A stretch of 60,533 bases of DNA from an uncultured Bacteroidales bacterium. GTDB taxonomy: Bacteria > Bacteroidota > Bacteroidia > Bacteroidales > P3. Position 1 is the first letter of the stretch, and each line of letters opens with the position of its first letter. Positions 37,118 through 45,514 of the stretch are shown here, piece by piece. The notes under the pieces are model-generated. The model was given only the letters and a program-made list of their open reading frames with translations. It did not search any database and was not told where the DNA came from. Both the position numbers and the translations under genes were made by a program. The stretch is from contig CAMWNM010000010.1 of NCBI GenBank assembly GCA_947175635.1, positions 1 through 60,533 on the forward strand, in the 5' to 3' direction.

Positions 37118-37957
37118 ATGAAAACCTTCCGCTTCTTTTCTTTGCTGTCGATGGTGTCCTGCGCCCTGCTTTCCACACAGGCACAGGAGATACGCCATTT
37201 CTATACGCCTGCCTTACAGAGTTTTTCCAACAAACTGGCCACCTTGTCCGGCGACCGGCTCGAATCACTCCTGATCGGAGTTGACACCTACAAGGATTTG
37301 TTTAAAGATGCCTCGCCCGAAGTGGCGGACTCCGCCTATGTACTGTTGGAAGATTTCACCGTACTCAACCTTCAGAACACCGAGTTCAACCTCATCCTGC
37401 TTCAAGCCGGCAATGCCGACCGGCAGGAAGCCGAACAACAGGCGGCCCAAAACTATGAGAGACTGCTTTACAACAACTATTTCTCGGTAAACCGCAGTCA
37501 GGGTTACATCACGGTGGAACCCGATCTGGCGCGCATCCAGAACGAGCTGCAAAGCTATCTGAGTCCGCGCACCTATGCTTTTTTCACTGCCGTGCAACAG
37601 GAAAACCAAAATGGAGAAAGCACCGATATTACGGAAATAGAACCTTTGGAATTAGCCAGAAGAGCCTGTTTCTGGGATAACTTCCTGAACAACGGCAGCG
37701 AATTTCTCTATCGGGAAGAAGCCGTGCAGCGCAGAGACGCCTATCTGGAGCAACTTGTGTTCGGCTCGGACAACTACCCCTTGTTCATGCCCGACCGTAA
37801 CCTCGACACGGCCTACCGTAAAGCCTATCTCTATATCATGGGCAACGAAAACGCGGTACAACAGGGAAAAACCGCCACCGTTATCCGCGATTTCTGGAAA
37901 GTATTGGAAAGAAACGCCTGGCGCGACAAACCCGAGGTGTGGATGTTTACCTACTGA
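37118..37957 (+). CDS. Secreted protein of unknown function
   Basis: A 279-residue exported protein. After a signal peptide (LLSMVSCALLSTQAQ) the sequence is mostly helical, with segments such as LQSFSNKLATLSGDRLESLL, LLEDFTVLNLQNTEFNLILL region and DLARIQNELQSYLSPR, and ends near VWMFTY. No catalytic motif or repeat is seen, and I do not recognise the family. The longer frame begins at 37109 (MELMK), but ATG 37118 gives a more usual signal peptide. It stands alone between divergent ettA and the convergent kdsC operon. A terminator was not seen between this gene and kdsC. Confidence 0.7.
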   Translation: MKTFRFFSLLSMVSCALLSTQAQEIRHFYTPALQSFSNKLATLSGDRLESLLIGVDTYKDLFKDASPEVADSAYVLLEDFTVLNLQNTEFNLILLQAGNADRQEAEQQAAQNYERLLYNNYFSVNRSQGYITVEPDLARIQNELQSYLSPRTYAFFTAVQQENQNGESTDITEIEPLELARRACFWDNFLNNGSEFLYREEAVQRRDAYLEQLVFGSDNYPLFMPDRNLDTAYRKAYLYIMGNENAVQQGKTATVIRDFWKVLERNAWRDKPEVWMFTY

Positions 37958-38003
37958 AAGTATTTCGGAAAATTCGGAAAACCGATCTCGGAAAACAAGG
38001 TTT

Positions 38004-38525
38004 TTACCAGTGTAGGGAACTTTCGTCGAACCAATCGCCGCGCACCCGCATCACCTGCTCCACGATATCGCGCACGCAGCCATCGCCCCCTTTTTTGTGC
38101 GATATATAGTCGGCCACTTCCTGAATTTCCACCGCCGCATCGGCCGGACAGGCCGAAACGCCGGCCATCTTCATTACCTCGTAGTCGGGAATATCGTCTC
38201 CCATATAGAGCACTTCTTCGGGTCTTAGATTGTTTTCCCGCAAGTATTCCTCAAACCGGGCTTTTTTATAGGCCACCCGCGTAAATACGTCTTTTACGCC
38301 CAAAAAGGCCATTCTGGCCTGTATCGAGATACCGTTCCCACCCGAAATCACGGCCACACGGTAGCCTTTCTTCACCGCATGATGCAAGGCATATCCGTCT
38401 TTCACATTGGCGTTCCGTATCTGTTGTTCTTCATTTACGATCCACACCTTTCCATCGCTCATCACACCGTCGTAGTCGAAAATAAAGGTGGTTATCCCGG
38501 GGAGTTTTTCTTTGTAGTTGGCCAT
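38004..38525 (-). CDS. kdsC: KDO-8-phosphate phosphatase, HAD family (KdsC)
   Basis: Removes phosphate from KDO 8-phosphate, giving KDO for lipopolysaccharide core. The 173-residue C0-type HAD enzyme has motif I DYDGVMSDG (residues about 18-26), motif II SGGNG, motif III lysine region KKARFEEYL and motif IV GDDIPDYEVM. Typical proteins have DVDGVLTDG in motif I; the Asp-x-Asp pair is kept. The frame opens at 38597, but ATG 38525 (MANYKEKLPG) begins the fold. The gene starts 10 bases after the DUF2520 gene. A short sequence identity check could separate it from other C0 HAD phosphatases; the KdsC assignment is likely from length and motifs. Confidence 0.87.
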   Translation of the reverse strand: MANYKEKLPGITTFIFDYDGVMSDGKVWIVNEEQQIRNANVKDGYALHHAVKKGYRVAVISGGNGISIQARMAFLGVKDVFTRVAYKKARFEEYLRENNLRPEEVLYMGDDIPDYEVMKMAGVSACPADAAVEIQEVADYISHKKGGDGCVRDIVEQVMRVRGDWFDESSLHW

Positions 38526-38535
38526 GTTTTGGGTT

Positions 38536-39333
38536 TTATCGGGAGCGGGATTTTCCACGTTCCCGGATTTTGGTTGCCAGAAGGCGGTATATTTCAAGGT
38601 ACTCCTTGCCTACGGACGATTCGGCCAGGTATCGCGCCTGTTGTTCCAGAACGGCCTCATCGCCCCTTATGGCCGGGCCTGTCTGCACTTCATGGGGCGG
38701 AAACCGGCGGATTTTCCGCACCGTTTGCCCGATCAGCGGCCACAGCAACGAAAAATCAAGGTTCTGCTCCCGCAGAATATCATAGGCTGCCGTGTACATG
38801 AAGTTGGCATAGTTGCTGGCAAAAACGCCCCCAAGATGCAGGGCCTTGCGCTGGGCGGAATTCATAGCAACCACCGTATCCGACAGTTTTCCCGCCCAAT
38901 CCTCCAACAGTTTCAAGGTGTCCGTATCGGAGGCTTCTATGCAGACAGGGGTATGCCTGAAGTCGGGCGAAGGGGTTAAACGACTGAAAGTCTGAAAAAA
39001 ATACATCACACCGCCGTGCGCCCAATGGTTACCGAATACCGAAAGCGGCACGGAGCCGGCCACATGCACGGCCGTTTTTCCTGAAAAACGCAGGCGGGAA
39101 GCCCATTCGGGAAGTGCCTCGTCGCTGAGCGCGAAGAAATACACCTCGGCCCGATCGGTGATTTCTTCCGGCCGGCAAACAGCCCGGGCGTTCTTTAAGC
39201 GGCAAGCCAACTCCTGCGCTTTGGAAAGAGTTCGGTTATACACCTGCACCCATTCCAATCCGCATACCTGCAAAGCCGGCGCGAGATGGAACGCCGCATT
39301 GCCGGCCCCTATCATCACCGCTTTCATCGGCAT
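38536..39333 (-). CDS. Rossmann-like plus DUF2520 protein
   Basis: A 265-residue cytoplasmic protein. The N-terminal Rossmann domain has GAGNAAFHLAPAL (glycine loop, residues about 8-20) and resembles NADP-binding F420-oxidoreductase-like folds; the C-terminal all-helical DUF2520 domain includes MNSAQRKALHLGGVFASNY and TGPAIRGDEAVLEQQ. This two-domain protein is widely found beside kdsC in Bacteroidota, and its reaction is not established. It directly follows the alcohol dehydrogenase stop (no gap). The neighbour pair may act with it in the same pathway, but the dehydrogenase is not a usual partner. Confidence 0.88.
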   Translation of the reverse strand: MPMKAVMIGAGNAAFHLAPALQVCGLEWVQVYNRTLSKAQELACRLKNARAVCRPEEITDRAEVYFFALSDEALPEWASRLRFSGKTAVHVAGSVPLSVFGNHWAHGGVMYFFQTFSRLTPSPDFRHTPVCIEASDTDTLKLLEDWAGKLSDTVVAMNSAQRKALHLGGVFASNYANFMYTAAYDILREQNLDFSLLWPLIGQTVRKIRRFPPHEVQTGPAIRGDEAVLEQQARYLAESSVGKEYLEIYRLLATKIRERGKSRSR

Positions 39334-40479
39334 CTACTTGCGGGATTGCAGTATTTCCTGCACTTTGGCGTAATCCAGATCGGATTTTTCGCCCAAGAGC
39401 ACGCCTCTTTCCTTAAAACGGGCGGTAATGGCGTCGATAAGCCCTTGCACATCGGTTACCGAAGGATAATCCGAAAAACGGGTGCCCACCCCCAATTCGC
39501 GGAAAAAGTTTTCGGTAGCGGCGATAGCCTTTTCAGGATCATCGGTGTTCCACAGCCGTTGGGCATATTGCCGTTGCTTGGCTTGTTTGCTTTCCCCCAT
39601 CACCCTTTGCAGGCCCGGCCATACGATAGCCAAGGTCTGGCCGTGGTCGAGACCGGCCAGGGCCGTAATTTCATGACCTATCATGTGCGTGGCCCAGTCT
39701 TCGGGCACCCCGGCGGCGATAAGGCCGTTGAGGGCCATGGAACAAGCCCACATGATATTGGAAGCCGCCTCCATGTCTTCCGGATTTTCCACATACTGCT
39801 TGCCGTTGTCGAGCAACACATGCAGGATGGCTTCCGAAAAACGGTCTTGAATATCGCCCTGAACAGGATAAGTAAGATATTGTTCGGTAACATGGACAAA
39901 AGCATCCACTACGCCATTGCCTCGCTGGCTTTTAGGCAAAGTAAGCGTAACGGCTGGATCCAATACCGAAAAACGAGGATAGAGCAAGGGGCTGGAAAAA
40001 GCGAATTTTTCTTGGGAAGAGAGACGGCTGATAACCCCGCCGCAGTTCATTTCCGAACCCGTGGCCGGCAAGGTAAGCACCGAGGCCAAAGGCACAGCCT
40101 TGCTGATTTTAGCCCTTTCGGTGCAGATGGTGTAAGCGTCTTCGCCTTCAAAATAAGTGGCGGCGGCAATAAACTTGGTTCCGTCTATAACAGAACCTCC
40201 GCCCACGGCCAAAAGAAAATCCACGTTTTCCTTGCGCACGATTTCAACGGCTTTCATCAGCGTTTCGAACTTGGGATTGGCTTCGATACCCGAAAATTCG
40301 ATAAATTCAAAAGGCGCAAGCGCCTTTACCACCTGCTGATAGATACCGTTTTTCTTGATACTTCCCCCGCCATAGGTAAGCATGACCTTGGCGCCTTGCG
40401 GAATATGAGCCGAAATATTGGCGATCTGCCCGGCACCGAACAAAATCTTTACCGGATTGTAAAATTTAAAATGATGCAT
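39334..40479 (-). CDS. Iron-containing alcohol dehydrogenase (YqhD/BdhA type)
   Basis: A 381-residue type III alcohol dehydrogenase that reduces short aldehydes with NAD(P)H. The N-terminal domain has TYGGGSIKKNG (glycine-rich dinucleotide loop) and the phosphate loop AVGGGSVIDGTK. The C-terminal helical domain supplies metal ligands, seen as DWATHMIGHEITAL and LDHGQTLAIVWPG histidines. Length and start MHHFKFYNPVK match BdhA/YqhD proteins of anaerobes, in which NADPH-dependent butanol or other aldehyde reduction is known. It is the first gene of a three-gene operon with DUF2520 and kdsC, diverging from the ComEA-like gene 81 bases away. Confidence 0.93.
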   Translation of the reverse strand: MHHFKFYNPVKILFGAGQIANISAHIPQGAKVMLTYGGGSIKKNGIYQQVVKALAPFEFIEFSGIEANPKFETLMKAVEIVRKENVDFLLAVGGGSVIDGTKFIAAATYFEGEDAYTICTERAKISKAVPLASVLTLPATGSEMNCGGVISRLSSQEKFAFSSPLLYPRFSVLDPAVTLTLPKSQRGNGVVDAFVHVTEQYLTYPVQGDIQDRFSEAILHVLLDNGKQYVENPEDMEAASNIMWACSMALNGLIAAGVPEDWATHMIGHEITALAGLDHGQTLAIVWPGLQRVMGESKQAKQRQYAQRLWNTDDPEKAIAATENFFRELGVGTRFSDYPSVTDVQGLIDAITARFKERGVLLGEKSDLDYAKVQEILQSRK

Positions 40480-40560
40480 GTCTTTTTCTTTTGGCAGCGT
40501 AAAAATACGAAGACTTGCGGGAATTTTTCCGTAATTTTTATTCTCACGCGTTTATATGAT

Positions 40561-41316
40561 ATGCTGAATAAGAAAACAAGCCGGTCATACACCCGGCTAT
40601 TACGGTTTTTCCACGCTTTTGCCTTTACCAAAAGCGATCGGCGGGCCATCGGCTGCTTATCGGCCCTGATAGCCCTCACCGTGTTTCTACGCGCCTACGG
40701 ATTGGTGAAACCTGCCATGGAGTGGGCGGTTACCGCTCCTATGCAGGCTGAACCGAAGCCTTGGCAAAAAACGCAGCCTCCCAAGGCAGAAAACCTCGGC
40801 GACACTTCGCCTGGCAACCCTCGGCGAACCTACACGCCGCCAGCCTATATGGTAAAAAAGAAAGCGCTATTCGACCTCAACACCGCCGATACTTTCGACC
40901 TTCAGGAAATACGCGGTATCGGAACGGTCTATGCCCGAAGAATCGTGAACTACCGTAACAAATTAGGCGGCTTTGTCGATGTGGGACAATTACGCGAAGT
41001 ATGGGGTATCGATTCCCTGCTGCTGGAAAAAATCAGCCCCTCTGTATATGTACGGCAGGGCATCTTCCGTAAGATTCCCCTCAACAGCGCCGATATACGC
41101 CTGCTTAAGCAACATCCTTACTTGGACTATTACCAAGCCAAGGAGATCTATCTGCACCGGCAGAAATACGGCGCCTTTACATCCCTTTTGCAAGTGCGGG
41201 AGGTAAATCTGATGGATTCCGGAACTTTTGAAAGGATTCTTCCCTATCTGAGCCTTGAAACGGACGAAGAACCGGTTAATTCTCATATATCAACAAACGG
41301 ACCAGCATCGAAGTAG
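40561..41316 (+). CDS. ComEA-like helix-hairpin-helix protein
   Basis: A 251-residue membrane-anchored protein. A basic N-terminus and one hydrophobic segment (about residues 34-50, AIGCLSALIALTVFLRA) are followed by a linker, then two helix-hairpin-helix units: LNTADTFDLQEIRGIGTVYARRI region and LNSADIRLLKQHPYLDYYQA region. In ComEA this DNA-binding fold helps take up DNA; in Bacteroidota the paired-HhH form is common, with no proven role. The long frame back to 39286 is antisense to the alcohol dehydrogenase and is rejected; ATG 40561 is used. Its 3' end overlaps the convergent YD-repeat-like gene by 41 bases. Confidence 0.85.
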   Translation: MLNKKTSRSYTRLLRFFHAFAFTKSDRRAIGCLSALIALTVFLRAYGLVKPAMEWAVTAPMQAEPKPWQKTQPPKAENLGDTSPGNPRRTYTPPAYMVKKKALFDLNTADTFDLQEIRGIGTVYARRIVNYRNKLGGFVDVGQLREVWGIDSLLLEKISPSVYVRQGIFRKIPLNSADIRLLKQHPYLDYYQAKEIYLHRQKYGAFTSLLQVREVNLMDSGTFERILPYLSLETDEEPVNSHISTNGPASK

Positions 41317-42151
41317 GCACATATCCAGCACCTTTGTAAACGGTTTGCTGTATCCAGTTGTCGTATTCATCGTATTTGTACTCCACGTAATAGCGTTCCA
41401 TCTTTCCTCCGGAAAAACTCATGGTAACGCCTTGTACCAGACCTTTTTCGTTGTAACTGTAACTGATACGCGACAATAAGGTCTCGTTGGCATCGAAAAC
41501 CGTTTCCGATATTTTTCTACCCTCCTCGTCATAGGTGTAGCGGGTTTCGCTCTGCTTGATTCCCTTCGCGTCCTGCCTTATCTCGCTCTCCAACATGCCC
41601 GACGGATCGTAGAAGTAAGCATATGAAAACATTTCTTCTCCTTCGGCGTTCATATGCTTCATGGTGGAGATATTCCCTTTCCTGTCGTGGGTATAGGCTT
41701 CGGAAGAGATCAGCTTGCCGGCTTCCGAGCCATAAATCTTCTTTTCGTTCAGGGTTCTCTTGTCTTTCGGACTGCCGTATATGTATTGCGTATATGCCCG
41801 TATCAACTGCATGTTGCCTTTACGGCGAACCAACGACATTAGTCCGTGAACATTGTATTCCACTTCGTATTTCTCCACCAGGTTGCCTTTCAAATCGTAT
41901 TCCCAATACGTATAAGGCCGGCGGTCCTGATTGAAGTCCACCACATAAACCGATTCCGTAGGTGCACCTATTTCCACTTCATACCCTTTGTCGATAGGCT
42001 CAAAATATTTGAGCACAAGCTTTTTAGGATATCTCTGACCGGTAATCTCCACCAACTCGCTGGTGTATTGCGGGGGAATGATGGCTTGAACGGAGGCGGC
42101 CGATGCCAGAAGTCCGGCCAAGAAGCAGCATACGATGAGGCGTGTTTTCAT
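41276..42151 (-). CDS. Secreted YD/RHS-repeat-like protein
   Basis: A 291-residue exported protein with signal peptide (CCFLAGLLASAASVQA) and repeated YD-like strands: WEYDLKGNLVEKY, YTHDRKGNISTM, YFYDPSGMLESE, YTYDEEGRKISETV, YSYNEKGLVQGV. Five units of roughly 30-40 residues, in the second half, form a beta-solenoid-like pattern seen in RHS and wall-associated proteins, here too short to encapsulate a toxin. No toxin-like C-terminus is present. A -7-like element TAACTTTG on the minus strand lies at 42176-42183, overlapping the previous operon's terminator. Its 3' end overlaps the ComEA-like gene by 41 bases. Confidence 0.8.
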   Translation of the reverse strand: MKTRLIVCCFLAGLLASAASVQAIIPPQYTSELVEITGQRYPKKLVLKYFEPIDKGYEVEIGAPTESVYVVDFNQDRRPYTYWEYDLKGNLVEKYEVEYNVHGLMSLVRRKGNMQLIRAYTQYIYGSPKDKRTLNEKKIYGSEAGKLISSEAYTHDRKGNISTMKHMNAEGEEMFSYAYFYDPSGMLESEIRQDAKGIKQSETRYTYDEEGRKISETVFDANETLLSRISYSYNEKGLVQGVTMSFSGGKMERYYVEYKYDEYDNWIQQTVYKGAGYVPTSMLVRLLIYEN

Positions 42152-42185
42152 GAGGTTGATATATTAACGGGATGCAAAGTTACAC

Positions 42186-42215
42186 AAAAAAAGGCGGCCC
42201 GTTTCCGAACCGCCC
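42186..42215 (-). terminator. Terminator of cobalamin-locus operon
   Basis: On the minus strand GGGCGG, 12-base loop, CCGCC, then seven T. It lies 26 bases after the stop of the BIG2 surface protein and immediately before the promoter-like element of the next gene. Confidence 0.78.
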
Positions 42216-42241
42216 TTCAAAAAACAATAAGATAGCTTGCC

Positions 42242-45200
42242 TTACCGTCTCACCACACGCGTCAAAACAGATCTGCCGCCCGAAGAAATACGGATAAGAT
42301 ACAAACCGCTCCCTTCCAAGTCAAAGGTATGGAGACCGGAAGAGGCTTCCTTTCGCTGCACCAGACAGCCGTTCATGGCAAATATTTCTATCAAGGCCTT
42401 TTCCTCCAGACGGATATTCAACAACGAAGACGTGGGATTGGGATAAACCGTTACGGCAAGCGGCTGCGCGCTTCTTACCGCCGTGGTATCTCCGGTTTGC
42501 GCATCCGTTACGGTAATCTTGCAGGTGGCCTCGAAGCCGCCGTCTTCGGTCTTCACCGTTATCACCGTTTCTCCTTCTGTCAGTGCCGTCACCAAACCCG
42601 TTTCGCTCACACCCGCCACTTCTTCATTCGAGGAGGTCCAAGTGCAGTTCCTGTTCGCGGCGTTTTCCGGCATCACCGTGGCCACCAGCCTGACCGTATC
42701 TCCTACATGCAGGCTGTCGGATTCCATATTGAGGCTTATACCGCTCACGGCGATGGGGATTTCTTCCGATGGCACGGTAATCAGGCAGACGGCCTCGAAG
42801 CCGCCGTCTTCGGTCTTGACCGTTATCGTGGCCTCTCCCGCAGACAAGGCCGTTACCAGCCCTTCAGCGTTCACGCTCGCCACTTCTTGGTTCGAGGAGG
42901 TCCAGATGCAATCCTTGTTCGTGGCCTCCTGCGGACTTACCGTAGCCGTCAAAACAAGTTCCTCTCCGATTTCCAGCGTCGCTTCCGTATGGTCGAGACT
43001 TACACCCGTTACCGCAACGGTTTGGTCATTGACCGTCAGCAGGCAGACGGCCTCGAAGCCACCGTCTTCGGTCTTGACCGTTATCGTGGCCTCTCCTACC
43101 GAAAGGGCATGCACCAAGCCCTCATCGCTCACACTCGCCACCTCTTGGTTCGAGGAAGTCCAAGTGCAGTTCCGGTTCGTGGCGAAATGCGGCTCCACTA
43201 TGGCTTTCAAGGTTTCCTTTGCGCTTACGGCCAAGGTAAGTTCCGTCTGGTCTATCCTTACGCCCTCTACGTCGAAATGGCTTTCCAATGCCCAGAAACC
43301 TTTGGAGTCGTTCTTGTAGTAGAGCGTTCCGTATTGATCCACCACTACCGAATGCGTGCAATACTGCGTTGAAGGCGCCTGATATCTGTATTTGAGAATC
43401 GGTTCGGTATTTCCTTCAAAGTCTTCGATGCAAACCAAGTCTCCGGTATTGTTGTTGAGGCAGACATACACATACACCTTCTGCTTGTTTTCCTCCGTGG
43501 CGAAAGCAGTGCTCACCACCGGTGTCGACTGAGAGATGCCGCCCATATCTACGGTATATATCTTTTCCAGGGTCCGGGCATCGAATACATCGAAACCGCC
43601 TCCGCTGGTCATCGTTCCGGATGTAGCGTAAACGCGCCCGTTATATACGGTGGGTGTGGTGGTTGCCTGTCCCGCTATATCGGTAGACATTTTGGAGTCT
43701 TCGTCAAAGGTACCGTCGGCATTGATTTTTACCGAATAGATTTTCTTGGCTTCCTTGGCGGTGAAAAACAAGCGACCCGTTTCTTCATCGTAGGAAGTAC
43801 CGCTGCGGATGGTGGATGTGGCCAAATCGGGCGCCACCGTCCATTCATCCACCACTTCACCCGTAAGACGGTTGTAGGAACGCATCAGACCATCATCACC
43901 GCCCACAAAAATACAATCACCCACAATCGTGCCGCCGCTCCAATAAAAACCCACATTGGGCGATTCCCATACCGGTTCCTTGTATTCCAATCCGTCCTCA
44001 GGGTCTTCGTCTTGCGTGGAAAGACAATAGAAAACGCCTGTGGCGGGCGAACCGCCGCTCCATGTGCCGGTATAGACATAACCGTCGTGATACACGATAG
44101 GGCAAAGCTGTTGGCTTCCCTTGCTGATTTTGGCCTGCCAAAGCGATTCCAGCGTAACGGCATCGAAAGCCTGTATCAGACCGCTGTTCATCGTTACGAA
44201 TATTTTGCCGTCGCCAAAAGCAATCATTGAAAAGAAACCGATAGTGCCAGCCAAATCGCCTTGCGAAACCAAAGAGCCGTCTTTCACCGAAATGGCGTAG
44301 ATTTTCTTACCGCAGGTATTGTAAAGCAAATCGCCGGCAATAATCGGCTGACCGTTGTATCCGCCGAAATTGTATTCCCATTTTACCGAAAGGTTCCCGG
44401 CCGTAATCGCCAAAGGCATATCGATTACCGACTGATGCACCGCATTCTTGTACATCTGCCCCCAATAGACATTCTCTTCGGTGGGCACCGTCTCCAACAC
44501 GTTTACGGTACATTCGGCCTCGAAGCCGCCGTCTTCGGTCTTGACCGTTATCACCGTCTTTCCCGCCGAAAGGGCCCGCACCACACCTTGATCGCTCACG
44601 CTCGCCACCTCTTGGTTCGAGGAAGTCCAAGTGCAGTTCCGGTTCATGGCCGTGGCCGGATTCACCGTGGCGGTCAAAACGGTTTCCTTTCCGATTTCCA
44701 AAGCCGTTACCGTACGGTTAAGCGAGATGCCTTCCACCGCAACCGGCAATACCGCCTCCACCGGTTCGCGCGGAAGCGAACCAGAGAATCCGCCGCTGAT
44801 CAGCGCGTACGACCATCCGTCCGCGCAACCGTCTGTCAGTTCACGCGAAGAAGCCCCGTAGGAGGAGTAAACATATTCCCCCGAGAGATCGTCTTTTACC
44901 TGATACGACCAATAGCCATTGTACCAACCCGAACACCACAGCATCTGCCCGTCGGCCGCCGACCAATCGTCGTAATTATAGGCATCCGTCAGCACGATGC
45001 CGTTTTCGGGCATATAGGTAACCGACTCTCCGCCCGAGGAAGGCGTGTACACCAAATCCAGATTCCCGTTTTGACGGATATCGAAACCGATGCCGGCCAC
45101 TGTATTGCCGAGATTGGTTTCATGGGTCAGCAAGACAAAACGCGGATCGGCCTTCGCCACAGCCATCAACATGTCGATGCCGGTTGCTTTTCCGTCCCAA

Positions 45201-45475
45201 CGGAAGCCCCACACCAAGGCATGGTCGGGACTGTCGAGCTGCCAGTCTATGATCAAGGCCGCCTTATTCTCTCCCTCTCCTACCCAGCACTCGATGTCGT
45301 TGAATGTGAACGGATCCCCTTCCTTGGCCTCCGATGCCGAAACGCCTTTTTTTATCGGCAGGGGGTTCAAATCGGAGCGTTCATGTCCCTGCACCATAAA
45401 CGTTGCCTGTTGGGCAAACGATGCGGAAAACATCGCCAAAACGAATGTCAATCCGCCAAAGAATCTCTTTTTCAT
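42242..45475 (-). CDS. T9SS-sorted surface protein with four BIG2 domains and a PQQ-like propeller
   Basis: A 1077-residue secreted protein. The signal peptide ends at SASFAQQ. Next come an N-terminal domain (about 20-250), one bacterial Ig-like group 2 domain, a PQQ-like beta-propeller (about 345-730; DGSLVSQGDLAG, FVGGDDGLMRSYN), three more BIG2 domains, and a T9SS type A sorting domain (VYPNPTSSLLNI ... VLTRVVRR). The BIG2 copies are nearly identical (TWTSSNQEVASVS, TVKTEDGGFEA). The first residues could also be MLMKKRFF from 45481. It is the last gene of the cobalamin operon. Function is not established; by context I infer surface binding of a corrinoid or carrier. The repeats invite recombination. 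Confidence 0.88.
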   Translation of the reverse strand: MKKRFFGGLTFVLAMFSASFAQQATFMVQGHERSDLNPLPIKKGVSASEAKEGDPFTFNDIECWVGEGENKAALIIDWQLDSPDHALVWGFRWDGKATGIDMLMAVAKADPRFVLLTHETNLGNTVAGIGFDIRQNGNLDLVYTPSSGGESVTYMPENGIVLTDAYNYDDWSAADGQMLWCSGWYNGYWSYQVKDDLSGEYVYSSYGASSRELTDGCADGWSYALISGGFSGSLPREPVEAVLPVAVEGISLNRTVTALEIGKETVLTATVNPATAMNRNCTWTSSNQEVASVSDQGVVRALSAGKTVITVKTEDGGFEAECTVNVLETVPTEENVYWGQMYKNAVHQSVIDMPLAITAGNLSVKWEYNFGGYNGQPIIAGDLLYNTCGKKIYAISVKDGSLVSQGDLAGTIGFFSMIAFGDGKIFVTMNSGLIQAFDAVTLESLWQAKISKGSQQLCPIVYHDGYVYTGTWSGGSPATGVFYCLSTQDEDPEDGLEYKEPVWESPNVGFYWSGGTIVGDCIFVGGDDGLMRSYNRLTGEVVDEWTVAPDLATSTIRSGTSYDEETGRLFFTAKEAKKIYSVKINADGTFDEDSKMSTDIAGQATTTPTVYNGRVYATSGTMTSGGGFDVFDARTLEKIYTVDMGGISQSTPVVSTAFATEENKQKVYVYVCLNNNTGDLVCIEDFEGNTEPILKYRYQAPSTQYCTHSVVVDQYGTLYYKNDSKGFWALESHFDVEGVRIDQTELTLAVSAKETLKAIVEPHFATNRNCTWTSSNQEVASVSDEGLVHALSVGEATITVKTEDGGFEAVCLLTVNDQTVAVTGVSLDHTEATLEIGEELVLTATVSPQEATNKDCIWTSSNQEVASVNAEGLVTALSAGEATITVKTEDGGFEAVCLITVPSEEIPIAVSGISLNMESDSLHVGDTVRLVATVMPENAANRNCTWTSSNEEVAGVSETGLVTALTEGETVITVKTEDGGFEATCKITVTDAQTGDTTAVRSAQPLAVTVYPNPTSSLLNIRLEEKALIEIFAMNGCLVQRKEASSGLHTFDLEGSGLYLIRISSGGRSVLTRVVRR

Positions 45476-45514
45476 AAGCATTGATTTATAATTTATAAAT
45501 AAACAATCTTTCAC

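Noticed and set aside
39286..40560. Long N-terminal extension of the ComEA-like frame
   Set aside because: It is antisense to the alcohol dehydrogenase; the family fold begins at ATG 40561.
42500..44650. Regular repeats that might suggest a CRISPR-like array
   Set aside because: Units are coding, long and irregularly spaced, and encode BIG2 domains.
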